Of a DNA stretch of 64,000 nucleotides, positions 32,341 to 45,623 are shown one piece after another. Location of the stretch: assembly GCA_014871385.1 (NCBI GenBank), contig CM026426.1, forward strand, positions 28,851,037-28,915,036. Reading direction: 5' to 3'. The stretch comes from Ceratodon purpureus. Lineage: Eukaryota; Streptophyta; Bryopsida; Pseudoditrichales; Ditrichaceae. A program made the translations under genes and the position numbers. The number at the start of each line of letters is the position of its first letter. Within the stretch, counting starts at the first letter, position 1. Under the pieces are notes generated by a model that was given only the letters and a program-made list of their open reading frames with translations, did not search any database and had not been told where the DNA came from.

Positions 32341-35300
32341 CTATGAATCTAGACTCACACTGCTCCGTACCCTAGCGCCTGGTTGAAACGCTCCATGTTG
32401 GCTCTCTTGTTTTCCACGTGGCATCGACTGAGTAGTATCAAGTTTGGTAGACTGTAGAGCTACAGGCTTGGGAGACTCTTGATTATCAACCTCTGGAGAC
32501 TCTTGAGTATCAGGTTTGGGAGACATCAAGCCCACGGAGATAAGGTCTTCACGCTCAACGTAGCGACTACCTTCACGTACTCGCTGTGCACGCCACTGGT
32601 CTCTTCCTTCCATGCCTCCAGGTGAATTGCTTGCAACACGTAGTCGCTCTACTCTGTCACGTGCATTATGATCTACCGGCCTCGCCCGCTCCCAAGCCAA
32701 TCGCTCGTTTCGAACAAAACTATGCAGGATATTCGTATATCAATGCTCATATTGGTGTACAATTGCACTTGCCTTAGACTTGGTGCCACAGTGTTGTCTG
32801 TGGTTCTGATTGGATGCTTTAGCAGCGTAATGTGTCTTTTCCATGCCTTGGCAGCTCCCTACTCCCAAGCTGCCATACGACGCTGAAAACCGCGGAGCAT
32901 GCTTCACAAGTACGTGCTGCACACCCGAATATTGAGTGAGTGCCATAGTGATCCAAATTTTAATGACGATGGATCCAAGACATTTCTAACATTTATTCTC
33001 CCCTTCAATGTGTGCAAGTTAGAGCATGCTTACCACATTCTCAGTGACGTGCTCCTTGCTAAAGCACTTGACAAATAGTAGGCCCTAGTTTCGAACCTTG
33101 AATTTGAAGTCACTCGCGGATTGCCTTGGTTTCAAGACCAAGCCCGTCAAATATGGAACTACTTTCTCGAATGCTTGCCACATCTCCACCCTAGCTAGAT
33201 AACATGCACCTCTACTGACCTGATTGTTCTCTGAACTCAACACGTCCTTCCAAACTCTCTCCTGCCCTGACCAGGTACTAGGCTGGAACATCTTTATCGC
33301 CTTGGCTCCATTAAGCGACGGTTTCAGTTCCACTGAATCGTTGGCTCTAGGCAAGTCCTTGTCCTTAAACAGTGTCACGTTGCCACCGTGCACACCAGCT
33401 CCTGACAACGACTTTTCCATCTGCTCGATGGCCTGTTCTTGCCTAGTCCGGTCTGTCATGCTCCATATAAACATAAAGTGGAGGTGGAGGATCTTCTCTG
33501 TCACTCTCACAAGTGCGTCTAGAGTGCAAATGTGCACTCTATACATTGGAATAGCCAAAATTGGCTGCCAACGATCACTTGTTCCATCAAGGAGAGGCTC
33601 CTCCGCACAACTTTGATCAAATAGACCACCCTTCCAAGTGTGTGCCCTCGCCTTAGCTACCTTGCGGGCCTGCACCTTTGATACCACTTCTGGTCGGTGA
33701 CGTTCTTCGATGCAATATATACACGAGTGCTTTGCGTTGGATCCATGTTTCAAACTGTACATACATTTAATTGTTTTCATGTCGGCATTGAGGTGCCATT
33801 CAACTTTGAAGTTGCCAACATCCGGAACTTCTGACTCCTTTCCTTCTTCTTGAGATCTGATGACGGCAGGAAATTTGTTCTGCTGAAACACCCACTTCAG
33901 AACTTCGTGTGTTTCCTTCTGAACTTTGAAGCAGGCGATTGGCCAAATCTCCTGTTCCCTCTGCACTAAGAAGTATTTCTTGTTGTCTGTGGTCATATGT
34001 GTATCCAAAGCACGGTTCATTAGCGTCATGCTAACGGGCTCAAAATGTTTCCCATGCACTATCTCGTCCTTATCAAGCTTAAGTACGAATACTAACGGGT
34101 TGGATCCAAGCGTAAAAAAAATCACCTCAACTATTAGAAGATAATGATACATCAAAAGTCCCCGCAATAGTATATGGATTCTCATTCCCCAATATCATCA
34201 CCAATGTAGTCAATGCAATATACATCACTGATCTTACTACAAACATTCACAGATTATTAGCGTAGTGAAAATACCATCTTTGGTGATGCCGTATAGTTTC
34301 ACCATTGTTCTTTGGTGATGCCGTATAGTTTCACCATTGTTCTTTGAACTGCCTCGATCTCAACGAACATTGTGTTTTGTTGTTCAGTACAATCTTATCC
34401 ATTTTCAAGCCCTTCCCCTTGGACTTCTCCTTTGTTTTACTTGTGCTTGCTTGTACCTCCAAGATGTTGCTCACATGTTTGTAGTCCCTAACTAGGTCCC
34501 TTAGATTCCCATTCAACTCTCTCTGCAACAAACTAACCTGGACAAGGACATCGCACCTCAGATAGTTGCTTCCATATACAAAATCTAGCATGTTTCACAC
34601 AGAGTCACAACAAGAACCTTTGCTATTAGGGGTACGATTTCACCTTGTGTGGGTTCGGTAAGAGTCCATGTCCGTTCAGTCTCTTATCTACCAACGATAT
34701 CCGGTTCCTCACTGTCTTCACAATCACTCCGTAGCCTCTTTGGGACACCCCCAACTCGTCGCATGCTGGCAGCATGGCTTCCGCATCAATGTTGGCTTTA
34801 TTCCTCTCAATTGTGTCATTTGCAATTTGTGTGGCCACAAACTCGGATTGTGGAGTATCAAGCAGCGAGCTCCTTTCCTTCCGTGACAACATTTTAGCGA
34901 GTGCAACCGCATTCATCTCCTGAATGTCATTGTCTCTCCAAACACGCTTTCTCTTCTTAGCCTCCTTGTTTGCATCTCGTATCTCCTTCACCTCCCAAGG
35001 ATTCAACCAAGCCCAAATCTGAACCCTCCGTTTCTTTGCATTTCCGCTGGTGTGTGCGAGGGAGCCAAGTGGGGCTCAATGCCTGGTTCTCAATTCATGT
35101 GCCCTCCTGTTGGAAGCAACTTGGCGTTGCAAAAAAAACACTGAGGATTTAGTGTGAGCATGTTCACACTCCGCGTGCCTCAATGCGCCTTGATGCTCCG
35201 TTGTTAGCTCCTTCAAAGTCTCCGCATGTCTGTCTGATAGGCTTCTCTTTGCTTCAACCAATGCAATCGCAGCTACAACACTTGCTTCTTCCAAAGGTTG

Positions 35301-35812
35301 TCTCCGAAGATTGCCGCATTCTTCCTAAAACTGCTCTTTCACAATCGAAGTCTAAACTCTCTTGCTTGCTATTGCTTGCTCTAACCGTGCAACTTCCCCA
35401 TCGTCGGAATTTCCTAGGTTCTTAGTATAGCGCAACAACCCTGATTCACCATGGCAGCAAAATTTGATCAATTGTTTCAGAGTTCATACGATGGAGCCAC
35501 ACTAGTGGTTGGGTCAGCAAGATAGAGTGATCCGTCTACCCAGAGGTCCACATTTTCGCAACCCAACTGCCGCTTCGATAAAAATTCTAATCTAGAACAC
35601 TGTTCCCGCAAGTCCGTACTCCTCCTGATACACGGTGCATACTCCGGATCCAACAACACAAGGGGTTCGTACCTCCTCTCACTCCGTATTGCCTCGACGG
35701 TAACCCTAAGAGCCATGTTCACACTATCTAAACCTAGTCTTGATCGAGCATCAAACATGGAGCCTCGACACAAGTTACGCAGATCAACCAACATTGACCC
35801 TTCTCTACTCAC
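32341..35812 (-). pseudogene. gene B copy 2
   Basis: Exon 1 (35812 to about 34636): LVLLDPEYAPCIRRS, CSRLEFLSKRQ...VDLWVDGS, coiled coil with several stops (about 35460-35080), DIQEMNAVALAKM and ACDELGVSQRGYGVI. Exon 2 (about 34530-34275): VSLLQRELNGNLRDLV. Exon 3 (about 34130-33030): LVFVLKLDKDEI, ADMKTIKCMYSL, HSCIYC and VHICTLDALVRVTEKIL; the open frame ends at a TAG replacing a Trp near 33087, after which VKCFSKEHVTENV leads to a GTAAGC donor. Exon 4 (32905-32341): HVLVKHAPRF, GSLGVGSCQGMEKTHY keeps the candidate Glu, and an acidic, Ser/Pro-rich tail follows. Exon 3 is open over 366 residues, suggesting fairly recent decay. Intron positions agree with B1. Confidence 0.65.
34278..34341. 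repeat. 32-bp tandem duplication at the exon 2 end of gene B2
   Basis: CTTTGGTGATGCCGTATAGT plus TTCACCATTGTT occurs twice head to tail. It duplicates the codons for the MVKLYGITK segment and so disturbs the exon 2 donor region. Confidence 0.85.
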
Positions 35813-36699
35813 GGCTCCTCAGTTATTGCCGTTTCCCCATTTACCTTATAGTCCTGGCCACTTGGCCTGGCGCCAATCCAACCCACCCCCCCCCCCCCCC
35901 AATTTCCCCATGCCACATTTGAAAACTACTTCGGGAACCCCCTCTGCAATCATTTCCCTTTGCTTGCCACCTACATGAAGCTCCTTGCCTCATCGGTATT
36001 CATCATCATCTTGGAAAGCCACCTATAGTGTCATCATCCCCTTGGGAATGCCACCTCTAACGTGGTCAAGCCTTCTTTGCAGTTGTCAAGGACAAATGAT
36101 TCCGCCTCAAGCACCCTAACCCCCCTTCTTAACATGCCACTAAGCATACTCAAGCACACTTTAACCCACCTTCCCCCACCTTGCAAAGGGCCCTATTCTA
36201 GCCATATTTTCTTTCTAATGCTTAGAGATTCCATAACCGTTTCTGCACTTAGTGAATCACCCACTAGATAGCACAGAACTAAGTTCTTTCCAAACTACCA
36301 AAACAACAGAACAACCAATAGCAAATATCAACAACCAACCTTGTCCAACCACCGACATTGTCAAACCTTGCCACACCAACCCCTTACCTCTTTCCATCCT
36401 ACCCTCTCTTACTGACTCACCTCTCGACACCCTTTCAAATTTTCACGAAAACAAAAATCGGTCAAAAGCCACAAATCCTCCCACTAGTGTTAACCATCGT
36501 GGCTCCTGAGCTCAATATTGAAATGTGCTATTAGCCGATTACTACACCTATCTCACAAGCGACCGTCCTCTTCTTGATAAAGCTCCTAGGCTTGACCAAC
36601 CTAATACTAGTCGTTATTCATTACTAACCTTAACACAAGTTGCCACCAATTGAGGATGGCACAAAGCAATGCAAACAAAGATAGATAGCATTCACAAAA
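35813..36699. other. no clear gene; pyrimidine-rich flank of gene B2 running into a Copia element
   Basis: A run of C at 35885-35900 and repeated CATCATC/GCCACCT blocks. Scattered short frames at 36062-36509 may be remains of Copia polyprotein (Thr/Pro-rich region before reverse transcriptase), but I cannot support motif matches. Confidence 0.4.
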
Positions 36700-37560
36700 A
36701 CCATACATAAAATCTAGAAGACCTACTCGTTGGAATCAAACCTATCTCATGCAAATGGGTGTAACAACTCAAATCAGGCACACATGGCTCACCTCCGATC
36801 AAGAAAGCTCGGCTCGTGGCACAAGGTTTTGAACAGAAAGCTGTACTTCAGTACGACATCATCAAATGGGCAACCATCCAAACCGTCAAAGCACTTGCCG
36901 CTACAAATTGTTGGCCAACACACCATATAGATGTGCCCCTAGCTTTTCTACACGGCCGTCTAAAGGAAGCAATTCTTATGGAACAACCCCCGCCTTTGCC
37001 ATACGTGGTCTAAAACACAAAGTTTGTTGTTTGCTCCAATCCCTATATGGCTTGAAACAATCGCCACGAGCCTAGGAAAAACAAATTGACAACTCCCTCC
37101 GTCAAGTTGGACTCTCACGAAGCTTCTTCAACCCTAATCTCTATTTCCTACGTCAAAGGACTGACATTCTAATGATTGTGCTATATGTCAATGACCTATT
37201 TATCACTATAAATAGCACAAGTTTAATTTCATGGATAAGAGACTACTTACAAATCCTACAACATAATTGACCTTGGAATCATCAGAAAATACTTGTGCAG
37301 TGTCTTAAAGTATCTTTGAGGTGGCATACTTCTCCACCGGCCTGATTACGCGCTTTCAATCCTATAAGACTCCGCATGTCCAACACTCCATTTTGCAAAA
37401 GTACCACTACCAGCAGGACAGACACTTGGGCCGCTGAAACACAAATATTGCTCATGTTGAGCTCCAAAACTACTCTCAGCTTGTCGTAAAATTGAATTTT
37501 CTAACAATACTCCAAATCAACTTGGCTTACGATGTCAACCGTGTTGCCTCCTATATGTCT
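36700..37560 (+). mobile_element. decayed Ty1/Copia reverse transcriptase/RNase H
   Basis: Across three frames it reads a Copia reverse transcriptase: KARLVAQGFEQK, VKALAATNCW, HHIDVPLAFLHGRLKEAILM-EQPP, LLQSLYGLKQSPRAW, ILMIVLYVNDLFIT (the YVDD box reads YVND here) and LGIIRKYL. RNase H traces follow to about 37560. At least four frameshifts. It ends about 20 bases before the LTR at 37579. Confidence 0.8.
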
Positions 37561-37578
37561 GCCCTGCGACTAGTCCAT

Positions 37579-38012
37579 TGGTAAAGGGAGGATTTACCAA
37601 CTAAACCCTAGCGTTGACAATCCCATCAAAACCCAACAAAACCCAACTAAACTAAGTGCTCCAAACACTCATAAGTTGCTGGAAATGTACAATACAAGTG
37701 CAAAAAGAGGTCAAAACTGCATCAAATGGGTCAAAACAGCCCCAAAAACATGGTACGACAATCCCTAACAGCTCTCAAACCTCTCTGACTCTACCTGGTC
37801 TAGTGTAGAATGATTACAAGAAACCCTAACCTTGCCTCTTAAACCTCCTGAACTGGCGAAAGTCATGCAGTCGACTGGTGACAGAGTTCATCCAAGTTGG
37901 CTGCGATAGAGTTCATCTAGTCGACTGGATGATTGTCTAAGGTAAGGATGAAAATTGAAAGGAGACTAAGGGGAGCTAAGGGAAGGGGAGATTGGAGAAT
38001 CTCCGGTTAACA
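37579..38012 (-). mobile_element. 3' LTR of an LTR retroelement on the - strand
   Basis: Reading the - strand, the LTR runs TGTTAACCGGAG (38012) to CCCTTTACCA (37579), 434 bp. Immediately upstream is a polypurine tract GGGAAAAGGAGA (about 38015-38027), which fixes it as a 3' LTR. It is the same family as the solo LTR at 23442-23841. Confidence 0.75.
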
Positions 38013-38189
38013 TTATCTCCTTTTCCCGGTAGTTCTGTCCCCAGAACGTGAGGTACAGAGGAAAAGAGAGGAACTTGAAACCGAGCCTAGAGAAAAAATA
38101 AAATGTCTAAGCTATTCAAAATGTCAAAATTGCTAGCCCCAAAGAAACTACAAAAATGAGAGTCGCCGTCGAAGATGTCGGGTGTGAAG

Positions 38190-39420
38190 TCAAACAGTCG
38201 GCTGGTGCGAAGTCGGCTGTGCCTCGGTCGGTGGTGCAGAAGTCGGGTCATCGGTGTCCAACCATGGCTCGAAAGACGGGTCACGCTCTTCAAACTTAGA
38301 CAACCACAGCTGCTGACGGTCCAAGTCGGCGCGGTAGGCGGTCAACATAGTCTCTAAATCCCGCTGCTTGGTAGCAGCATAATCCCGCAGAGCTCGGCTG
38401 AGTTCCTTAGGCTGTAGGGTGTGCAAGCCTAGCTCCGTCTTCAACTGCTGATTCTCGAGTAAGAGAATGTCAGCTTGTTGGAGACGGGCGCTGAAGGTGG
38501 ACTCTAACTCCAATCTGCAAATGGATGGAGCCGCGGGTAGTGAGACCGGAGCTCGGGCAGTCAGGTTGGCCTGTAAGGCCTATACCTGCTGCTGAAGGGT
38601 GGTGTCGTTGCGAAGCAGCCGGGTATGAGTCGCCGTAAGGGTGTGAAGATCGGAGTCGCGTGCGGCCACCAGCTATTGAAGCTGATGGATCGTGAGGTCA
38701 CGTTCCGCGACGGCCGTGGCTACCTGATGTTGGCTGTGCTCGAGCTGCTGAGCCGCACTACGGGTCTGTACCAGGGCGTTGGCGATGGCTTGAAAGTTGT
38801 GAAGAACAACCTGAAAATTCGGTGTCGGAGCAGAGCCTAGGGGCGGTGCAGTGGGCGAAACGGGGGCGGGGTCCGGTTGTGGATGAAGAGGCTCGGAGGT
38901 GCCCTCCTGTCGCTATTGTGTAGGGTGCAGATCGGACGAGGGAACATCGCCAGCAGACAGTCACATATCGCCGTCATTGACTTTACCGGAAGGCTGTGCT
39001 GTAGCCGACCTTGGAGCCTCGAGTACAACTGGTTCAGTGTACAGTATGAGCTCCATGGTCGGCAGGGAGGGATTGAGCTGAGGGGACGAAGAACATTCCG
39101 GCGGTGCCTGTGGGACAGACTGTGATGGTGAACGCCGTGATGGCGAGCCCGATAATGTGTGTAGTGGGTCGGGTGGTGTACCAGTGGAGCTGCCGAGCTG
39201 GATGATGGAGTTGGGTGGCGCAGCAGCAGCAGTCGATGGATCATCTTGAAGATCGAACTCGGAAGAGACGTCGTGGAACCGTCGTGGAATAGTGCGGGAG
39301 CGTAGGGGGTATCGGCAACTCGGGGATGCCGCATTGTTAGATGCAGTAGATCGTCGGGGCGGAGTCGGCTGAGTCGGAGACGGTGCCGGGAACGCGGGCT
39401 GGCGAATGGGTTGGCCTTTG
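38190..39420 (-). pseudogene. coiled-coil ORF at the 3' end of the LTR element
   Basis: A - strand frame with four or so stops reads a disordered Ser/Pro-rich region (SSSPQLNPSLPTMELILY), then QVVLHNFQAIANALVQTRSA, then a long coiled coil (AERDLTIHQLQ, ARLQQADILLLENQQLKTEL, YAATKQRDLETMLTAYRADL), ending DPSFEPWLDTDDPTS. It sits between unseen pol and the polypurine tract, the position of an extra 3' ORF. No enzyme domain seen. Structural or accessory role is possible but unproven. Confidence 0.5.
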
Positions 39421-39429
39421 ACGACAACA

Positions 39430-41000
39430 ATATGATGGCTATGGCAACATCAAACCTTCATGGATGCACCTACATAATAAAGGGCATTTTATTATTAATA
39501 CCCCAAAATATAAAAAAATGACAAATGGGAGGAGATATGCAAAGAACTTTGCAGAAACTACATACCAATAGCCACAGAAACGTCAATTATTATGCCTATA
39601 TCCATAGAAAACAGACGAGGCTACTAGAAAGCACTTCATCACGCTCTTTAGAACCATGCTCCATGTTTACTTTTTTGTTGTAAGCCTCTTTCTATTGCGT
39701 CGTGTCTACACGTCCAAAACCCCTACAATTGCTACCTAAGCCCTCTTTGCAGCTATGCTCTTTTGGAGGCCCAGTCCTGTTGTTTAGCACTGTCACAGTC
39801 CAGAATACTTTGTCGTGGGCTGAATTATTATGTACCAAGTGGCTCCATCTATGAAAGGGCTGTGGTTGCAGTTTAAAGTAGACTACACTCTAGCCGTCAA
39901 GTAAGAGAGGTGGATGGGCAGGCTCAGCAGCCCTCACACCACCATGCCCCCATTCTTAAAAGATGACGCAAACACATCACTACTAGCAACCGGGGCCAGC
40001 AGCATATTTCTCACAAGCCAACAAAGGTGAGTATAAGGGAATGGAAATCTTACCTCTCCGGTCTGGTGTTGTATTATGTTGTCTGGCTATACCCTTAGCA
40101 ATCAAGGAAAACCCGGCCGACAAGGACAAGTCCTACCAATGGAGACTAGGCTAGAGAGGGCAGGAACGACTAAGGAATACTCGAACTAGGACTAGGAGTG
40201 CCAACTAAGAGACCCACCGCAGCTAGAAAACGAACAACACTAATAGGAGAAGGCCATAGAAAATGACACTCTCTCATTTTGTAAACATATTGTTGCTTGT
40301 CTTCATCAGTCATTGTCTTATCTTCTTAAATCCCTTGCTTTGTATGAATGTAACCGGGGCCGGTGTCATAGATTCCGAAAATTTACAAAACATCTTTGGA
40401 ACCACTCTCCGAGGAAACCACATTGACAGGTACATTTATTTTGAAACCAAAAATACTCAGTCAAGCTGGGAAGACATGAAGCAAAGTATTCTTCATAACA
40501 CTAAAAGAATTTAGTGGTCATTTTTGACAAAAATATGACAAAAGTCTGTTAATTTAGGTGTCAATTAGGGCACCTTGATTCGGTCACAAATTTTAGTCCA
40601 TTCTGCCATTTAAACAAGTATTTTACCAAATGTCCATAATTTAGGAAGAAATGTAGATACTATAAATTTGCCACTCTGTACATTTAAGGATTGTCCAAAA
40701 TAATTCAAATCTCCAAAATTAATAAGAAAGTATAGATGTTACAAGTCTTCTATTTTGTAGACTTGAGAATACCTCAAAAATGTCTGGAATTTATATATGA
40801 TATGTTGATTTTAGAAATCTCGAGATGGGTACATTTTGAGGACCAAATGGCTTTGAACCCAGAATGAGCTCAACCTCTTACTTTTCTATCATCTCCTAAC
40901 GAGCAAGCATATGCAACCTTTTGTTTGAACTATTCACTACTTTAATCTAGACTAATCGTTAAGCAAAGATGTTTTCGAGTGAATCTCCGACGCCAATTTG
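39430..41000. other. no gene supported
   Basis: An open frame at 40263-40514 (+) has a hydrophobic start (HFVNILLLVFISHCLIFL) but no homology I can name. 40520-40860 is AT-rich without features. Confidence 0.4.
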
Positions 41001-41409
41001 GTACACTGTAATTGTGATTTGCGATTGTGATTCACCTTTCCTGCAGGTCCCGATGCCCTCGCCGACTCTTCCTTCACCGAAATAAAATCCAACCAGCCTT
41101 CTTCTCACACCACAAGGCCCACCGGCCTCCAGCCTGATCACCACCTTGAACCACCTACTGCCTTCGATGCTGAGCCGAAGCAACCTTCAACCTTCCAGAC
41201 ATCGAATCTCTTCCGACAACCAATGCTGCACTTTCCGTTCATAGCCGACAGCCCAGCACACCAACCAGCAAAGCAGCAACTTTCTGACCACCATGCATAA
41301 GAAACATCTGAGATGCCAACTGCATTGATGAGCAAAAGTAAATCAGCAGGACTAACTGGAAATGAGTGCATGGTCCACCAGAAATGATCTTGCAAAATCA
41401 GCAAAAAAG

Positions 41410-43030
41410 GGTTCAGGTATGGACCATTTTGAAGATTTGCACCACGAAAGACTACACGGTCTGCAAAAGCCCTCACCCTATAACAGTGTGCACAATTATT
41501 ATAATAATCATCATTGAGTCGGCAGTGTTGATCGTTCCGTAAATTCGGCTTTTTCCAATTCCCTTTCAAGTATGAAGAGAAGTTGTGACTTCCATGACTA
41601 TGTGGAGCAGTAGATAAGCAATGAGGCAACATACATATTACAGAGTAGATGGAGAATATAACTATGCCATATAAACTTTTTAGAAATACGTACCAGGAAC
41701 TATTCTTCAAGTTGCCTCCTTCAAAGCCTGCAAATGTGTCCGTGCTACCGTCCATATTCGACCCCTCTAGGTTGATTTTCCTACAGTCTCATGCTGAACA
41801 AACTACTTCAGGTCCCCTCGTATATTTTAAAAAGATTTAACAGAGAATTCCTTCATTTTCCTTTGAATTTGTCAATATTAACCGCTAACAGGTTCTGTTT
41901 CTTTCCTATCGTTCTGGGATTCACATTCATTAGAGAATTATTCTCCTCTTACGTACCTGCGAACACGACTCCTTTTAGATCTTCACTAGACATGTTTCTA
42001 CCGCGTAAATCAGCGTGATCGAAGCTCTGGCAGCAGCAAATCATCAAATATTATCCTCACTTAAAAGATTTCGTCCGCAAGATTGATGCATGTCACGGAA
42101 TGATTTTCCTCCACGGCTGCGATTCTTTGAAAACGAGGTAGATAAAACTCACCAGGAAATTTGCAAATGCTGGCAAAGCAAAGCAAGATGCACCAATGCT
42201 AACGCCCAAAATTACTCCGACTGCCGCAGTGTTGACCACCCACAACGCCAAGTTTCGAATGTGGTTTTCCTGAATACACAGTAAATATCAGCACCATCTC
42301 CTGAGAAAGAACCCTAACAGCTATCAATCTTCACGTTTCCAAAGAGAGATGACTGACGTCTTTATATGTAATTAGGAAAAACCACACCAGCAATCGATAC
42401 ACGAAGTGTAAACTCCTCTTGTTGAACACAAAACTGAGATGGGCAGACCTTCATACGTAACTGGTGGATCTGATAACATACATAAACAGACATCACAAAA
42501 TCTCACCGAAGATTTCTTTGTATCATGTCAACGAATGTCATTTTTGGAGCAGCAGGTTACAAAGTCCCGTTGAGGTAAAGTTCTGAATATCCTTGAGCCT
42601 ACAACCTGTTACGCAGCGCTTATCTCAGAACCAGTCATATCAGATGATTGGAAAACCAGAGGTAAGGCTGAATCATGGAAAAACCATTCATCCGAAATCC
42701 AAGTCACATCAATCTTGTAAGAAACATCTACTTTGTTTCTATCCTTCGAGCGATGCTCACGAATTAGGGTTGCAAAAGTTGCACGAATGCTGTTCAGTAC
42801 CACAGAAAGGAGTATATGACACGACGTTGATAAATATAGACAGATGCCAACAAGAATGAAGGAATCCAACTGGTTCTGTAGTCTTTGCTTGACTTGTACC
42901 TGAGAAGTGAGCTGCGACGCTCCTCTATGTCTCCTCCCACGCTCACAATACAAGGCGAAAACAACCCACTTGCAGGAACTGCCTGGCAAATAGTCGCCGT
43001 AACTGATCTCCCTGTGAACGGAATTCAAAT
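41410..43030 (-). CDS. probable thylakoid-lumen pentapeptide-repeat protein gene (partial exon set)
   Basis: Exon-like blocks on the - strand: about 43010-42899 ending ASQLTSQ at a GTACAAG donor; 42269-42153 (39 codons, phase 0, CAG acceptor, GTGAGT donor) encoding LWVVNTAAVGVILGVSIGA and FALPAFANFL; about 42020-41950 encoding SFDHADLRGRNMSSEDLKGV; about 41765-41690 with GSNMDGSTDTFAGFEGGNLK; about 41455-41420 with RVVFRGANLQN. The second block looks like a lumen-targeting hydrophobic segment with an A-F-A cleavage site. The later ones have the A(D/N)LxG pattern of pentapeptide repeats. The first three blocks join in phase. The last junction does not, so an exon is missing or the gene is decayed. 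It is the only candidate host gene in the window. The start and end are not fixed. Confidence 0.45.
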
Positions 43031-43930
43031 AAACATCATGCGTAACGACCCGAACATTTCATTTCAAGTAAAATCCCTGAAACCAACCGAAACAACATCC
43101 ACATTTTTGTTTACATCACAAATTCGCCATAGTCCCCGCTTCAAAATCCCTCCCTTCACTCTCAACAACACCTACCAATGCACCCGCCACGAATCAGACC
43201 CCAACTAATCACATCAACCCGACCGAGAGGATCACCCAAACCCACGCGACAAGAACGAAGCAGAGAGAAGACGTAGAGAGGAGACTGAAATCCAGAAATT
43301 GAAACTGAATACTGGAGATGAAATCACCAATATAGAAAAACGCTTATGATATGCCTTTCCAGCTTCAATCTAAAGCAAGCATTAAGGTCATAATTGAACT
43401 CTAAGCAACAGCAGAATTGCATTTGGAAAATTAGATGATCATGGAAGTAAATTGGAGTTGATTGATTAGGGAGCTGATCGGCACCTCATATGGTAAAAAT
43501 ATTATATTCACTGCATGAGAAAACAGCCAGGTAAATATGGGTTTAAAAAAGGATATAATACCTCCCCTTACTCTAAATTTATGCACTTGAATACAACAAG
43601 TAAAAATTTTAAGTTTCATGTGATCATAAATCATGTAGTAAATATATTATTTGCCAGTAGTACGGACAATGTTGAATAGTGAACCCGTGTGACGGTAGCA
43701 GAAAGGATGAGTTAAAGCTTTAGAAACTGCCACGGTGGAAAGACCATAAATTTGATGACAGAAAATTGACATTAATTTTGAATAATGTCCGAACTGACAA
43801 ATACTGCAAGGCTTCGAGCTGATTTTGTCATATCAGACATTTATGTGTCACATTTTTGTCAATTATACACCCATTTCCTTGTAGTGTAAATTAAGAAAAC
43901 TCAAAACGAGCACAGAAATCCTATCAGCCT

Positions 43931-45190
43931 TAGGCAACATTACCTAAGAAAGGAATGAACCTATTGACACTTTCTACGACCGGTTCAAACAGCTCGCTAT
44001 CAGACTTAGCAAGCGGCCGCAAGAGGACTATCTTTGTAAATGGTTTAAAAGAGGGCTCCTACCATGGACACAGTAGGGTATCGTCATTCAAGGCGTCAAA
44101 ACACATAACGACATACTCAATACCGCCATTGATATCAATAGGGAATTAATTGTGCTGAACAAAACACAAGCGCGCTTACCGCCTTTGCCAAACTTCCGCC
44201 CTGACAATTCACCAGCCACTGCTCCGTGTAGCACCTCTGGAAAAACACACATCAGCCATTGTTGGTTTGAGCCAAAAAATAACCGCTGCGAGGACTCTCG
44301 ACAACCTAAGCTTCCCGCTGCTGCCATATATCTTGAGGAAGTCAACATTGACGCCTTTTAGCCAAGCCGCAAAAATGCATGTTGGAAATATGGCTCACCT
44401 AATTATAGAAGTGGTTAGTGCCCCATATTTCGGCAGCGTTGGGCTCAAAACTGAATTAAGCCATTGAGTTTTTGAATCCCTCCTATGGACAATCCAAGGA
44501 ACCATGTAGCTCCACGAAGAGGAGGAGTGAGGCACACAGAGGTCCATAGTCCTGAAACCAATGTCTTTACAATCAACACAGCTGTAGTTAGTATTAGGTC
44601 CAAAGCCGCTTCCCTAGACCATGTCGTGGAAACCATAAAATCCTTCCCTGAACAGATTGGAAAAGAGTGCAAAACTGCATGAAGGATTAGAAACAACCTA
44701 GGTAGACCCCAACATGCAAAAACTCTTAAACAATACCAACCTCACCATCACGTTATTTAAGCTTCTGCAAATAAGTCCCCAACTTCACCGCTACCTACAA
44801 CAGGCTACACTCCGAGAACCTCCAAATGACCCAGCCACCATAGAAGTCAATGCCACCACAATCGACTCGGATGCCGCAGTAATCCATCTACAACTAGGAA
44901 ACCACAAATGTACTAGTAGACGGAGGCTCCGGGATAAACGTTATGAGCAATCACTTACGCCAGCAGTTAAGGTTGCCACCTTCCAAACTTGCTTAGTTCA
45001 TACTAAGGATGGCAAATGATGCCCAAGGAACGCCCTTATAAAAATTATTCACGGTAACAATCACCACTCATGGAGTATTGACATTGGCCACGTTCGTGAT
45101 AATCGACATGCCAGATAGTAGTAACTTCCCTGTTATCTTAGGTCGACCATGGTTGCGCAACATGGATGCCGTACATGATTGGTCCAGAAA
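43931..45190 (+). mobile_element. decayed Ty3/Gypsy gag-protease region
   Basis: Gag-like FYDRFKQLAIRLSKRPQEDY and DILNTAIDINRELI-type sequence (43950-44160) leads, in shifted frames, to an aspartic-protease-like segment: LGNHKCT-VDGGSGINVMS (about 44900-44950), then FPVILGRPWLRNMDAVHDW (about 45130-45185). The Asp-Gly-Gly at the catalytic position replaces the usual DSG/DTG. Many stops. The reverse-transcriptase part follows at 46340, after AT-rich DNA and a foldback insert. Confidence 0.65.
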
Positions 45191-45623
45191 CACTACTAGA
45201 AGATCATGACTAATCTAATAAAAAATCAATACATTTAAATTGTTTGGAACACTGGATTGACCGTCTTTACAGATTTTTGAATTGTTGTAGAAACTAACAA
45301 AAATTTCTGTTGATTTGAATAGTGCAATGACGAGATCAACAAAATTCTGTTGAAATTTGGAATCTTTCAGGAATCTATGAGAATATTTTTGGAATCTTTA
45401 GGATTGCCAAAATATACTTGAAAATTAAAAAAGAATTGTTTTAAACATCAAGAAAATATTATGAAATATGAAAATAGCACTTGAAAACCCTCAAACGATA
45501 CTTCCAAATATGAAACCTGCAATTGGAAAAGCTATAAAAACACTTTGAAATTTGAAAACAATAATTTGAAAATGCCGGAAAACCACTTCAAAACTTCAAT
45601 ATTTGGTGATTTCAAACTTCCCT

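Noticed and set aside
41138..41755. A single 205-residue - strand ORF
   Set aside because: It reads through apparent introns of the pentapeptide-type gene; only parts of it are exon-like.
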